Positions 19,701-32,450 of a stretch of 64,000 nt of DNA are shown here, piece after piece; within the stretch, counting starts at the first letter, position 1; every line of letters starts with the position of its first letter. Under the pieces are notes generated by a model, which was not told the origin of the DNA, did not search any database, and saw nothing but the letters and a program-made list of their open reading frames with translations. Where the stretch lies: positions 372,001 to 436,000 of the forward strand of contig QJNS01000011.1 of NCBI GenBank assembly GCA_004154925.1. The letters are read 5' to 3'. The translations under genes and the position numbers were made by a program. The DNA comes from Monosporascus cannonballus. Its lineage: Eukaryota > Ascomycota > Sordariomycetes > Xylariales.

Positions 19701-22700
19701 ATATATTTTAATTAATATTTCTACTTAAAATATAAATTAATATTTAACGTCTGTTATAAGATAGTTCTAGGTCAAAATTGAAGTATTTGCAACTAAATAA
19801 CCATTACATTAATATATATTATTATATTACAAAATAAGACCAAATGGCCATAGTGTTACATTAGGAAAAAATCGTTTACATTATATTTACTTAATTATAA
19901 GTATATATTTGCCTTTAGAGTTTAAACAGGCTTATATATAAGATATTTTTATAAGTGCGTTTTTATGGATAAGATATTTTTACAAGTGCATTTTTATATA
20001 AAAAACTTTATATAATTTAAATTAATAGTACTGACTTACTTAGAAAAACTAAATTTCGATTAAAACAAAATTATTGAGGTTTTTTTTCTATTGCGTAAAT
20101 TTTAAAGAAACTGTGACCGTTACTTTCGAAAATAGAAAAAAAATAATATAATCAATTTGAGAATTTTAATAAAGAAACCCTGTTATAAAATATATTCTTA
20201 TGTTTGAAAGGTTTTTTCCGAAATTGAAACAAATCGATGCTAAAGGCAGTAATACACTCAATGTATTTTATAAATGATTAAAAAATATTAAAAATAAAAG
20301 CATTAAATGCTTAAAAATTAAGATTTTCAATTGGTATATTACGAAGATTAGTAAGACACATGATAAATATGATTAATATACTATAAAAATGATAATATAG
20401 TTTAAAGATTAACGGTTAATTAATAAATTATGGAAGAATATTAAAGTTATTATATACATTATATGATATAACATTAAGATTTATAAAATTTGGAATGTTT
20501 TAACGAAATATAAAAAATATGTTGAAAATTATAAATATAGTAAAATATGATATTATCGATATATCTACAAAAAGCCTTAATAATAAAATAATTGAAATGT
20601 TTTATTTCGAAAAGAAGAATTAATTCGAATAAGAAATTATTTGATAAATTGGATAAATTATTAAAATAGTGTAGGTCCAGTATACAGAGAGAATATTTTA
20701 ATAGAAATTTTTATACGGATTTCGAAAAGTTAAAAACTTAATTTAAAAAAATCGTTCGAACTATAATACAGGAGATTAAAATTAATTAAGAAAATATTAG
20801 CATTAAGTAAACGTTACTTACTTTAGAATATTTAACGCAAACAGCAAAAAATATATTATATTACGAATAATGACAATGATTCATATGTACTTAACAGACT
20901 GCCTTATTTAATAACACATTACACGTAGATTAAAAATAATTTAATTTCTTTAATTGAACGAGAAATAAACAGGTAGATAAACTCTAGCGTTAATCTCTTC
21001 CAAGTTTGGTTTTATAAAACGTTATTAACAAATAAATAATTTTGTAAACCTGGTTAAAAGGAAAATAATACTCGTCGAAAAGCTTTTTTATATTTGAAAT
21101 TAATAGAATTAATAATTGTTAAAAAGGCTAATTTTTATACTATGAAAGAATATTTTTCAAAGCTTTGTATAGATATTACATTTTAATTTATGTTTATTAC
21201 AAATCTTCATTTTTATACGAGAAATATGAAGAAATAATATCCATATAGTATAATAAGATCATGTATAATAAATAGAGAGGTTAATTATTTAATTGAAAAA
21301 TGTTTTATTAAAATAACAAATCTTTGCAATAATTTAAAAATTATAGGTGCCGATAGAAATATAAGTACGATTTAATAAATTCGATACAAAATTAAAAAAA
21401 GGTTATTTATAAAAGAATGTAAAATGACGAAATTTAAAAAAGTTTTAAAAGGTTCGTCAAAGGTGTTTTCAATGTAATGATAAAAGCGGCTAAAAACTTT
21501 ATTTTTGAGGTAGGCAATAAAAAGTATTTTAATATATTATAATAATTGATTGTGGAATTTTAAGCGGAAACTTTATTTTATTAAATACTATTAATAAAGT
21601 TAAATTATGATAGAAATGTAAGTAAGAACTTTATACTATTGCAGAAACCCAAAATCAGGATTGTGCTTCCGATAATGGAAGAATTAAGCCCGAAATTATT
21701 AAATTCCAAATTCGTATTTAAGAATAATATTAAATAATATATTTTGATATTATTTTATAGAGACGTTACTAAATAACGTTTAAGGGTTGCTAGATATATA
21801 AATATACGGCTTTAAATCACGGAAAAACTAATCAGATTAAATTCACTTTATATTTTATTAATAGATCAAATTTAGAAAATACGAAATTTTAATATTCGAT
21901 CGAAAATAAAAATAACTGTAAATATATATACACGCTAAATTTTGTATTATTAAAAATTATACCATAAAAAAAGAAAAATAAAAAAAAGAAAACAATATAC
22001 CTTATAGTTGTTATTATTAATATCTTAGTTTTAGTAATAAAATAAAGGTTTATAATCATAATCTAAAACATTAAACAAATTAATTAATATATTGTTATAT
22101 TATTATAAATACAAGTAATTTTTAACAGACTAAGATGGTGCTAAATTACTAGAATATAATAAATAAAATTATGAAATAATTTTAAAAGATATTTTCTTTG
22201 TGAACTTTTATTTTATCAATAGCCTAAACGAAAAGGAATAATACGTTTTTAAAAAAATATATTCAACATTCGAAATTTTTTGAAAGATATCTTACTTTTT
22301 GGTGCTTATATAAACGTGAAAGTTTAATTTATAGTTAATTATTAATAGCTAAACGACATATTCTAAGATATTAAACTTTCATTATTTTTGATTACAGAAA
22401 TAAAAAAGATAATTTAAGGAACTTCAGAATTAAAAATATTGGATTTTAAGAATATCTATAGGCTTATTAAAATATAAGAAAATGCGAATAATCAGGCATT
22501 TTTAAACGAAATATGCATTGTGTAAATGCTTAATTATTTTAATGTAATTTACGAACGTATTAATAGTTTTTTTTAATAAAAAATAAGTTTTATCCAATGG
22601 AAATGCTTTAAAATATATAATATATCTTTTGCTTACAACATTTTAATTTATTTGAAAACAGAAATAGGATATGCACTAAATATTTATAAGGGATATCAAG

Positions 22701-23497
22701 GTTTCGAAAATATTAAAATATTAATGAATTTGAAACAATTAATTTTATAAGGAAGAGAAAAGTTAAAATATATTACTATTTTTGAATATATTAAATTAAA
22801 CCATAAAAACTGGCTATAGTTACAAAATAATAAGTGTTAATTATAGCTAGCGAAATACAAGTATTTTTCGCCTTAGTAAAATACTATAAGATATTTATTC
22901 GAAAGTGAAAAGATAATCATTACAGTCTAAATTAAATTTATAAAAAATAAATATATATTAAAGGTTATAATAATGTTTTAGAAAATTCAAAACGTAATTA
23001 TTAATGGAGAAATATTAATTATATACGATTTAATACACTTTATCGAGCTAGAAACCGCCATTTGAAATGCTATGTTAAAAGTAATAATCGAATAATAGAA
23101 TACATAAGGAAAATTGTATCTTATTATATCTTTTTCCTATTAATAAAAAGGAAATAATTTTAATTATACTATTTTTATAAGGAATTTATGGCTATTATTA
23201 TGATTCTTTTCGCATTTAGGAATTTTTAAAGAAGCGTTGTATTAAATTTAAATTTATGCCAATTATTATATTTTTACTCGTTTTATTATAACTAGGCAAT
23301 TTACAGGATAATAATTATAATACGTTAAAAGAATAACTAATAATAATGTCTTTATTGTTTTTTAAGAGATTTTCAGAATAATAAAGCAAATATTTAAATT
23401 AGATAATTAAATTTCGAAAATGTTTAAATAAAATTAACTATATAATTTTTAATACTATCTTAAAAAGATTTATATCCGCATTAAATGTAAGAAAATA
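19701..23497 (+). pseudogene. Ty3/gypsy gag-pol relic, copy 1
   Basis: At about 21820-21940 the pre-RT region aligns with that of the best copy (46330-46440). At 22160-22290 the sequence reads like NEKE...FKKYIQHSKFFERYL, aligning with the RT N-terminal part LNENELRTFRKCLENRLQKK of the 46.7-kb copy. It would have encoded the reverse transcriptase of a chromoviral Ty3/gypsy element. Stops are dense. The right part is cut near 23.5 kb by the LTR A-like sequence and a minus-strand element. Confidence 0.6.
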
Positions 23498-23690
23498 AGA
23501 GACACGAGAGGTACGGCTAAATGTCGGCAACCAGTTGTCGACCGACTTGCTTAAAACAACTACAAAATTCCATACCCGGGCGAATACGCATACAACCCAG
23601 ATAAAAGTCAGTCAATACACTTATTTCTTGAAATGGTTTGCGATTGCTTAGCCATTACCTCGCCTACATATCTATTACCTTATACATTTT
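23498..23690 (+). repeat. LTR A-like sequence, diverged
   Basis: Shows the family A order: GTCGGCAACCAG...CGACC, then CAATACACTTATTTCTTGAAAT (18 of about 22 positions as in 984-1189), CCTCGCC and TATTACCTTATACA at the end. It is in the same orientation as 984-1189. It is a diverged subfamily and its left end is uncertain. Confidence 0.5.
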
Positions 23691-26600
23691 TGATAAGTTA
23701 TTATTGTATTTTGTAATATTTTATATCTATTATATAATATAGCTCGTATTATCGTAATATCATATGATCTGAAATATTCTTTTATAATAATGTCAAATAT
23801 GTTATTGATAATTTTAACCAATTTTGTTTTTAAATTTAGTTATATATTTAAAGTATTTATTTTGCCTTTTTTTGAAAAGCTTCTTATAAATAGTAATGCA
23901 ATCGAAATTTGCTATTTTTTTTACCTATCCTAAATATTATTCTTAAGTTGTTTAATTACGATAAAACGGGTCAAAATTTAATAATATAAATAAGTCCCAA
24001 TTTAAATAAAATTTCCGTTGAGAAAATTCTAAAATTTTCGTAAGCTATAATAATAATTGTAAATTTCTTTTTCGAAACAACGTTGGTAATTTGGGTTCCT
24101 TTCATTTTAGGCCAAAACAATCCTGTAAAATATAATTTGCTTTCATTATTGCGATTTTTATTTAATATGTTTAACGTATAAATGGAAATATCCGTTTTAA
24201 ATTTAACTAAATATATTAACTTCTAAATAAACAATATTAAATTGTGAAAAATAGTATTTTTAATTTTTTGACACTCTGTTATTATTTATATTATTTATTT
24301 AAATTCTAATATTCGTAAAAGTAATGAAAACAATATTAATGTTACTAAAGCTTCGTATAACTGTTTATAATTATTTAGAAACTTAAAAACACCTGTACGA
24401 TTTTAATTATTGTTAATGTTTATTATTTTTGGTTATAACAATCGTTAAGCTTTATTTTAATATATCTTAAAATAATAATATATTGTAATTATTTTATATA
24501 TTATTTATAAAATCGACCTTTTATTCGATTAACTAATAATGTAACATTTTGTAAAATTGAAAGCACTCTATAAATATTTCTTATATAGGAATTTTTAGTT
24601 TTTAATAAATAAGAATATTATTAAAGTAATATATAATAAACAAATATAAATAAATTTATAATGTATAATTTAGCTTTTTTTAAAAGATTATCGATTAGTA
24701 TATAAGTTTTACTAAAAGAATTAAACACTGAAATTATTCGTGTTTTGTTTTGAAAATAGTTTTTTATTTGTATTTTCTTTAAGTTTTATTAAATTTATAC
24801 CCATTTTTAAGATCGAATATTATAAACTATTTCATTGCATAAAATCAAATATTTACTTTTAAAATTCAGCATCATGATATTTAAATTTTAATAATAATAT
24901 CGTTTAATTATGAATAATAGATTATAAGTTACAATTTATTCCTTTTTTCAGTATAAAAAATACAATACTTTACGAATAATTTAGAAAGTTAAATCCATTT
25001 TTATTATCGATTTTTTAAGTTATGTTTTAAAAACACCTCTTTTGTTTTCGTTAATTTTATGAATAAGCTAATACTTTATAAATAAATTTCTTTTTTAAAA
25101 TTATTTCTTGATTTTATTCGTTATATATTAATAAGTCTATATTAAGTTCTTTTTTATAAAGCTATTTTTATTTATAATATTATAATAAAACATTATATAA
25201 ATCATTGAATTTTTAAAACAATCCTTTTAAAGTAGTAATCCATTAATTTAATTTAATTCAATAATAATAACGTACCGTATTTGTTTTAAATACTTTTTTT
25301 CTTTTGTATTTTATTTCGTTAGATAATATGAGATTTATCCTATTTTTATGCCTGTATGTATTATTATTTTTCATTGAATATTAAATTCTTAAGTCCTTTT
25401 TTATTTATCACGACGGTATAGAAGGAAGTTTACGTCGCTAATTCCGTCGTTAATTAAGGCTTTATATCGGCGGAATTCTGGTTCTCTCAAAATTATGCTT
25501 TAACCTTTAAATAGAACGATAATAAAATTAACCATTTAATATAGTCTTTAAATAAATATCTTAAAATAATTAATTTCGTGTAACACTTTTGCATTTTCGT
25601 AAACAAAATTCTGACTTTCCATATTCGTAATTTTATAACACTTTAACTTGTTTTTTATAATAATTTAAATTTATTTATAACATCCGATATATTGTAATTT
25701 CCGCTTAAAGTTCCGTAATTTATTATTGCATGATAACAATACCTTTCGATTCGTATCTTTAATGTAATAAGATCGTTAACGTCTTTCATTTTTATGTTTA
25801 ATGGTTTTTTAAGAATTCTTTTAGTATCTTTAAATTTTGTTATTTTATAGCTTTTTTATAAATACCTTTTTTAACTTTCTTTCGAATTTATCGAACCTTA
25901 TTTACGTTTTTATATATGGCGCGTTAAGTTATTATATTTGTTATTTCTAACGCTATATTCATCTGTTAAATTATATCAGATTTCTTAAATTAACATTTAA
26001 TGTTTTACTCTATTAAACAAATTGCCTTTCTGTATAATAAATAACATTTTGTTAAGTTTTTTATAATTTGTTATTTTCATCAAAAAATCCTAAATAAAGT
26101 ATCGACATTCTTGTTTTAAAACATTGTTTTTCAAAACTGATAACAATTATTTAATAATATTTCTATAGGGTACGTTTAAATAAATCTTTTATGAATTAAT
26201 AATTATACCAAGTATAAAAGGAAAAAGATTGTTTTTGCGGTTATTATTTTCCTTTAGTTAATTTTATACAGTTACTGATTGATCGATATCTTTTTAAAAT
26301 GTAATAATTCGAAAATTTCGATATTACGGTTTATTTATTTTATTATTTCCGGTTTAATTAAGGGAATCTATTTTTTATATATACATTCGATAGATAATAA
26401 ATAAACCTTTTCTATTAGATATATATTGGATATTCTTGTTGTCCGTAATATATAACATATATTTCGCTATATTAATTTAGAATTTCGGAATAATGATTCT
26501 TTAAATATTTCCGATATCCTTTTAATTATTTCTTTAAAATGTATTATATATATTTTTTGGTTCCTATCATGTACACAAACCTTTCGTTGTTTTTCTAACC

Positions 26601-27974
26601 TTTGTTAAGGTATTATTCAAATATAAATATTTAATTGTTTTATTACCGTTTGTTTCGATGTATAATATATATCATCCCTAATATTTCTTTATAATTATAA
26701 CACTGAATTCAAATATATTCTTTTTTATATATGGCCTCAAATTTATAAGTTTCATTACGGAATTATATAAAGTATTATAATATTAGGAAATATCAATTTT
26801 AATTCAAAATTCATTAATTAATTTACTATTAACGTTTCTTTTACTCTAGATATGTTATTTGTTAGCGAATTTATTTATTAAAGTTATAAAATTTAATATA
26901 TGTTAGAGTCGATCAAAATTAAAACTTTTTTTTAAAATTTCTTTTCAGTAATCGAAAAACTTAGCTATTAATACTTTTTGTGCCTAGTTTTACTTTACCG
27001 GTAGCTAAATAAACATATTACCGTAATCAGGTGCCGATCCGTTTTATCGTAACTATTCAATTTGTATTTTAATTTTTTTTTGTTTAATATTCCGAAACCT
27101 TTCGTTAAAATATATTTCAATGGTTTATAATCGTCATATATTTACAGTTTTGACAGGTTTTGTTTTTCGATAAATAAAACAATATATTTTCTTAAAATGA
27201 GCTTAAACTAAATAGTACGTTTTTCGAAAATCGTTTAATAATAAACTTTTCTCGTATAATAAAATCACGAAATAAATAGAAAAATAGCTGAAGTACGTCC
27301 GATATTATGAGAAACAAGGTTAGAATTTCGCGGAAATGTTATTAAATAATTTAGACTTAGAAAACCTTAAAGTCTTTTCCGACTTTTTTAGTAAACCTTA
27401 ATTAAATAACTGGCTGTGCTTTAGAAAATCTTTTAATATTCGAAGTTTTATCATTATTTTCGAATTTTCTATATACCGTTTAAAACGATTGAGTAAAGTT
27501 AACATTCTTTTTTTAAAGAAAGCAAGTCATAGGTTTAAAAGATCGAATCGCTGAAAAAGATATTTTTTAGTTAAACGAAGTTATTAATGTTTATCGTTTA
27601 AACTTATATAATTATTAACAAATGCATAAATGCATTATGAGTTGATAAATGTGTTTTCATAATATCACTTGAAATTTAACGGTATTATTAAACAAGATCT
27701 TATAAGTGATAACGGCTAAAGGGTTAAATTAATTATTAAATATAAGAGGTACGGGTTTTTATTAGCTAAAATATCCTAAAATTTTAAAAAATTAAATATA
27801 ATAACAGGTTGCGTTTCATAATACCAAAAGGATTTAAATAATAGAATTATATTACAACTTAATATTATCTATATTATAGAAAAAAGGAACGTATATATTG
27901 TATTTCTAGCTTATAATCCTTATACACATTAACTTTTTAAATATTTTAAGGTCTTTAATTTTTTGATATACTTT
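23691..27974 (-). pseudogene. Ty3/gypsy relic on the minus strand
   Basis: The plus strand turns T-rich here, the opposite of the flanking A-rich elements. On the minus strand at 24960-24720 the RT core can be read with RIP stops: LNDIIIK and then FDLKNGYKFNK...KTIFKTKH. These match the gypsy blocks LN-x-I-T-I-K-N-R-Y and F-D-L-R-N-G-Y...W-K-T-A-F. An LTR-like start at 28100 pointing left would suit its 5' end, about 3.3 kb upstream of RT as in the other copies. No integrase was found on the left, so the 3' part is missing. Confidence 0.6.
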
Positions 27975-28100
27975 AACAAGCAGAAGGCAATAAGGAGTTT
28001 AAAGACTTCAAGCCCGTTACCTAATATGTCCCATATCGAGTATATTTTTTTTCTTGTTTCGACCGTCTTTTGGGCCCGCTAAGCCATTTGAGTTATAACA
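27975..28100 (-). repeat. Low-mutation LTR-like start on the minus strand
   Basis: On the minus strand it begins TGTTATAACTCAAATGGC with GCGGGCCC shortly after, similar in form to the family B start. It probably belongs to the minus-strand gypsy relic to its left. Confidence 0.4.
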
Positions 28101-31100
28101 ATTACGAATATTGAAAATCAGGATTTCGCTTATAATAAAGAAAAGCTTTAATACGAAATTAGCTATTTCGATATTTTTATGAAAAAATGATATTAAATAA
28201 CTAATTTGGATATTATTTTACTGAAGAAATTAGATATACTGTTAGAAAAACTATGATTGCATTAATATAAAATTTTGATTAATAAAAAGATTAAATAAGT
28301 AAAATGTACTTTAATCTTTATTAATAAGCAAATTGCAGAAATTAAAAATTATAGTAATGAATTAAGTCTGGCCATGAATGTAAATGTAAAAATATAATAA
28401 TATTTTATTAACCAATTAACCAAAATATAAACAAAATATATTAAAGGAAAATATAACGTACCATGATTACTATTAGAGCAAAGTTTAAATAATTAAATAT
28501 CGATTAAATATAAGAATTTTAAATATTAAAAAGCTTGAATAATACATTATTTAAATATTATTAACAAAACTAATTTGGCTTAAAAATATTTGGTACGGAA
28601 GTATTAAAATATAAGATATAAAATTACAAAATAATTATAAAAAAGGTCTATGAAGGAGATTTTACATTATTTAAAGCTTTGACGGAAACCAAGTAGGGAC
28701 TTTTAGAAAATACCGAGAAAATCGAATAAAAAAATAAATTCGATCTCCGAAATTAACCGTAAAATATCTTATATTTTTCTTATTTGAAGAAAATTGTAAA
28801 TTAAGATTTATTATTAAGTTCTAATAATTAAATAGTGTTATTATTAAGAATTGATTATATTTATCTTTGATTACGAAACTAAAGATATTGATTTTAAAAA
28901 ATCAAATCATTTATAATATTTAATTTTAAAAATGTAACTCTATGAAATTTAAAAAATATTACGATTAAAAAATATTTCTTAAAGCAGCACTCGGATCACA
29001 TAAATATTTGATTACATTAATAAAATTTATAAAGTTGTTAACAATGTTTTAATATTTAAAAGATTATATATTACGAAATCATTTCCATAGTTTTATTATA
29101 TATTATTTTCGCAATATTTTTATTTATTCCAAAATCGAAGTAAAATATTGAAAATACGGTTAAGAAGTTTTTTAAACTTTATAAAACTTTAAACAATTAG
29201 TAATAGAAAAAGACTTTAATTATATAAATAAAAAAAAGTATTTATGCTATATTACAATTTTAAACTGTATGAAAATAAACCTGAAAAACCTATTGTATTT
29301 AAAAAATAATTAATATTAATAAGAATTAAAAACGCATAAATATTTTTGAAATTTACTAAATATAATGGAATGTTGATTCAAAACCTTAATAAGCATGTTA
29401 TATCGTAAATTCATCTTATTAGAAAGATTATAAATAAAGATTAAAAATAAAGAAAAGTTTTAAAAACTCGAAAATATGATTATTAACAAAGTAATATTCA
29501 TTCTATATAATTTAATCCATTTCGTGAATCTTGAACTCATTATTTCGAATTACGTATTAAATTGAATAATTAGACAATAAAATAATTAAAATAAATTTTA
29601 CTTTGTAATATTTCTTTAATGCAAATTTAAAGATGTTAAATTGAAATACATTGTTTCGAAAAAGAATTATCTGGTTATTATTATAACTCTTCCAATGTTT
29701 AAATATTTCCTGAAAACGTTTTTATTAACTTACAATTTATACGGATTAATAACATATTACTTATCTTATGATAATTTAAAAAGTTAAAGAATTATAAAAC
29801 TTTTATGTCGTTATTATCTACAAAACAAAATATAAAAAACCGCAAAATTCTTACGTGATCTAAACGACTCAAATATAAAATGAAAATTAATTTAGAATTT
29901 TCCAAAATGATTTCCATATTACCTTGAATAAAAGCTTACGCTGGTATTAAATAGTAACGAAACGAGGTATATAAAACAATATATAATAAATAATTAAGCA
30001 ATTTAACCATAATTTATTGAAAAGCATTTATAGATTTTAAAATAATATAAAATAGATTTAATATACTAGATATATATAAATATTAAATATGCTAATATTT
30101 AAAGGTTTATAAAATCCTAAAATAGTTTTAACATATTTATGAAATTTTTAATGTAATAGTACTATGTCAAAGAATATAATAATAAAATAACTAATTTAAT
30201 AAAGCCAAACTATAGCGATGTAAAGCTTATAAAATATAATAATCAATATTAATATGTGTACAATGATGAGATTTCCTCATTATATATTATATTATTAAAC
30301 TCTCCTTATATTCAAATTTAATAAGACAGATATATTATATTTATATTTTAGTCATCGACTATTAATTAAGGAAAATGATTTATTTTTTATTTTACTAATA
30401 AAATATTAATACCACATAAATATTAGACATCTTGGAAAAAGTATTTATAAAATGTACGAAGTATTGTACAATATTATTTTCGATAAAATGACCACGTTTA
30501 TTGGAAAAATCTAACAGAATCGTGTAATATAAATCAATGAAAATTATAAGTTACTGAATATATTTAAACCTTAGGCGCAAGCATAAATAAAACAGTTCAA
30601 GTAAATATTAAAATGATTTAATAATTATAAATATATATATAATGGTTTTGTTAATGTTAAAGAAATATTTATATTGAATTAATTTAAATAATTGTATTCG
30701 AAACACAAACGTAATATGAGAATTCTTATGTAATTGAATAAATAAGGATAATTATTAAACGTAAGTTAAAACAATAAGTTTATTAAATAACAAAAAATTC
30801 TTTATTTCGTTTTAAAAAGTATTTAAAGAAGAAGAATGAAATATTTAATTATAAAAATATTAATTTATATAAACCTATTAGGAAAGTCTTACAAATAATT
30901 CTTAATTAAAACTTTTACCGAAAATTAAATTATATTTTGCTGTTTATATTTATTTCTCTACATTAATAATAAATATTATTAAAGCTTATGTGGAACGAAA
31001 CAATATAAAAATAAAAACAAAATTACGTACGAAATAAGAAACATTTTAATATGCGTAAAAGGAAGTTTATGAAATATCTATTTAAATATAAAACAAATAT

Positions 31101-31782
31101 CCGATTTTTGAAAACATTTAACGCTTATTAAAATTTTTATAGCAAACGACGATATCACTGAAAATAATCATAGCTTAATTTGTAGGTTTTAAAATAACTG
31201 TAAAAGATGAATTAAAAACAGAGTTCAAAATTAACGTAATAACCAATATCTTAACGGAAATTTATATTTACGAGTTTTACTTTTCCCGTTTTTTAAAAAG
31301 AATTATAATTTTGATCATATTATTTTAATATATTTAAACAGCAAAACTTTTATTTATAAAAATAAATTAAATACGTAATTAAATTATCTTCTTTTTACAA
31401 ATAAAACCTTCAAAATTTCAAAAAACCCTTTTTTAGAAATATTCTTTATGTCTTAATCATTAATTTTCGATACGAATATTTTTATACGAAAATAACACAA
31501 TATATATTTTAGTCTACCAATAATTGAGCTTTATATAAGCTAAATATTTCAAAATAGCTTTTATTATTTGGTATTTTTAATTTTTTAAAACCCTTAAAAA
31601 ATATAATATAATTTCAAAATAAAAGTAATCGAAAATAAAAGTAAGTTTTAATAGCAGACGGTAAAAGTCGAACCTTAACGTGCAGATGTAATAATACAAC
31701 TAAACATCTTAACCAGAAATATACACGTATCCAAAAAGAAGAAATAATCTTAAAAACAAAATCGCAGGAAAAAAGAAGATCG
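28101..31782 (+). pseudogene. Ty3/gypsy pol relic, copy 2, 5'-truncated
   Basis: Similarity to the best copy starts abruptly in the pre-RT region (28105 corresponds to about 46160). RT N-terminal sequence follows at 28640-28800, and an RNase H block ISNYVLN...IIRQ at about 29545-29580, matching the gypsy motif D-A-S-D-Y-V-L-G. The integrase area is too mutated to read. There is no gag or 5' LTR, so this copy was truncated before or during the neighbouring insertion. Confidence 0.6.
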
Positions 31783-32031
31783 TATTACGATCTAACGAGC
31801 TAAAGCCGCGGCAATCATCGGGTCAATAAAAATCAAAACCCATTTGGTCAAGTTACGTAATAAATGCTTAACAGAAAACAACTAAATATAACTAAACAAC
31901 TATACCTAAATGTAACGAAGCGAATTACTTAATTAAATATGGCTAAGCAAAAAGAAAATGATTAAATGAGATAATATATATAAGTATATTTCTTTCCATA
32001 ATTTTAATAACAACAATTTGCATTAACAATT
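31783..32031 (+). repeat. LTR family B, truncated copy
   Basis: Begins TATTACGATCTAACGAGC, the mutated family start, and runs about 250 bp to a block like TATATTTCTTTCCATAATTT. It is then replaced by a second family B start at 32032. Confidence 0.6.
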
Positions 32032-32450
32032 TGTTATATATCACGTCCTAACAAGCTACGGCCTCCAAAATCGGTCGTTACAGAAACAGCCAAGAAAGTC
32101 AAGTAAATCAGGTTACGTAAAGAATTATGAATTCACTAATACTAAGCCAATAACCCGGATTGCTAATTTACTGATAATAAATTAATAAACCAAATATTAA
32201 GATATATACGTTATTTCTATAATTTAAATAATGCTAATGTGTAATATAATTTCGTTACTTAAAAGATTTTTAATATTATACAACGTAATTAATCCTCATA
32301 TTTATTTCTTACAATCATAAAATATTTTTATTAGTTTAAATTCGTCTAACTTAAATGTACTAATTAGTGAAACATTTTAGTTATTTTATGTCATAAGATT
32401 TTATCTTATTGTACCGTTAAACCTCAAGTAATATTATGGATATTATGTTG
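32032..32450 (+). repeat. LTR family B, 5' LTR of gypsy copy 3
   Basis: Begins TGTTATATATCACGTCCTAA, with CTACGGCC...CGGTCGTTACAG and CAGGTTACGTAA in family order, then ATATATACGTTATTTCTATA. It lies 3.0 kb before the RT of copy 3. The end is approximate. Confidence 0.65.
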
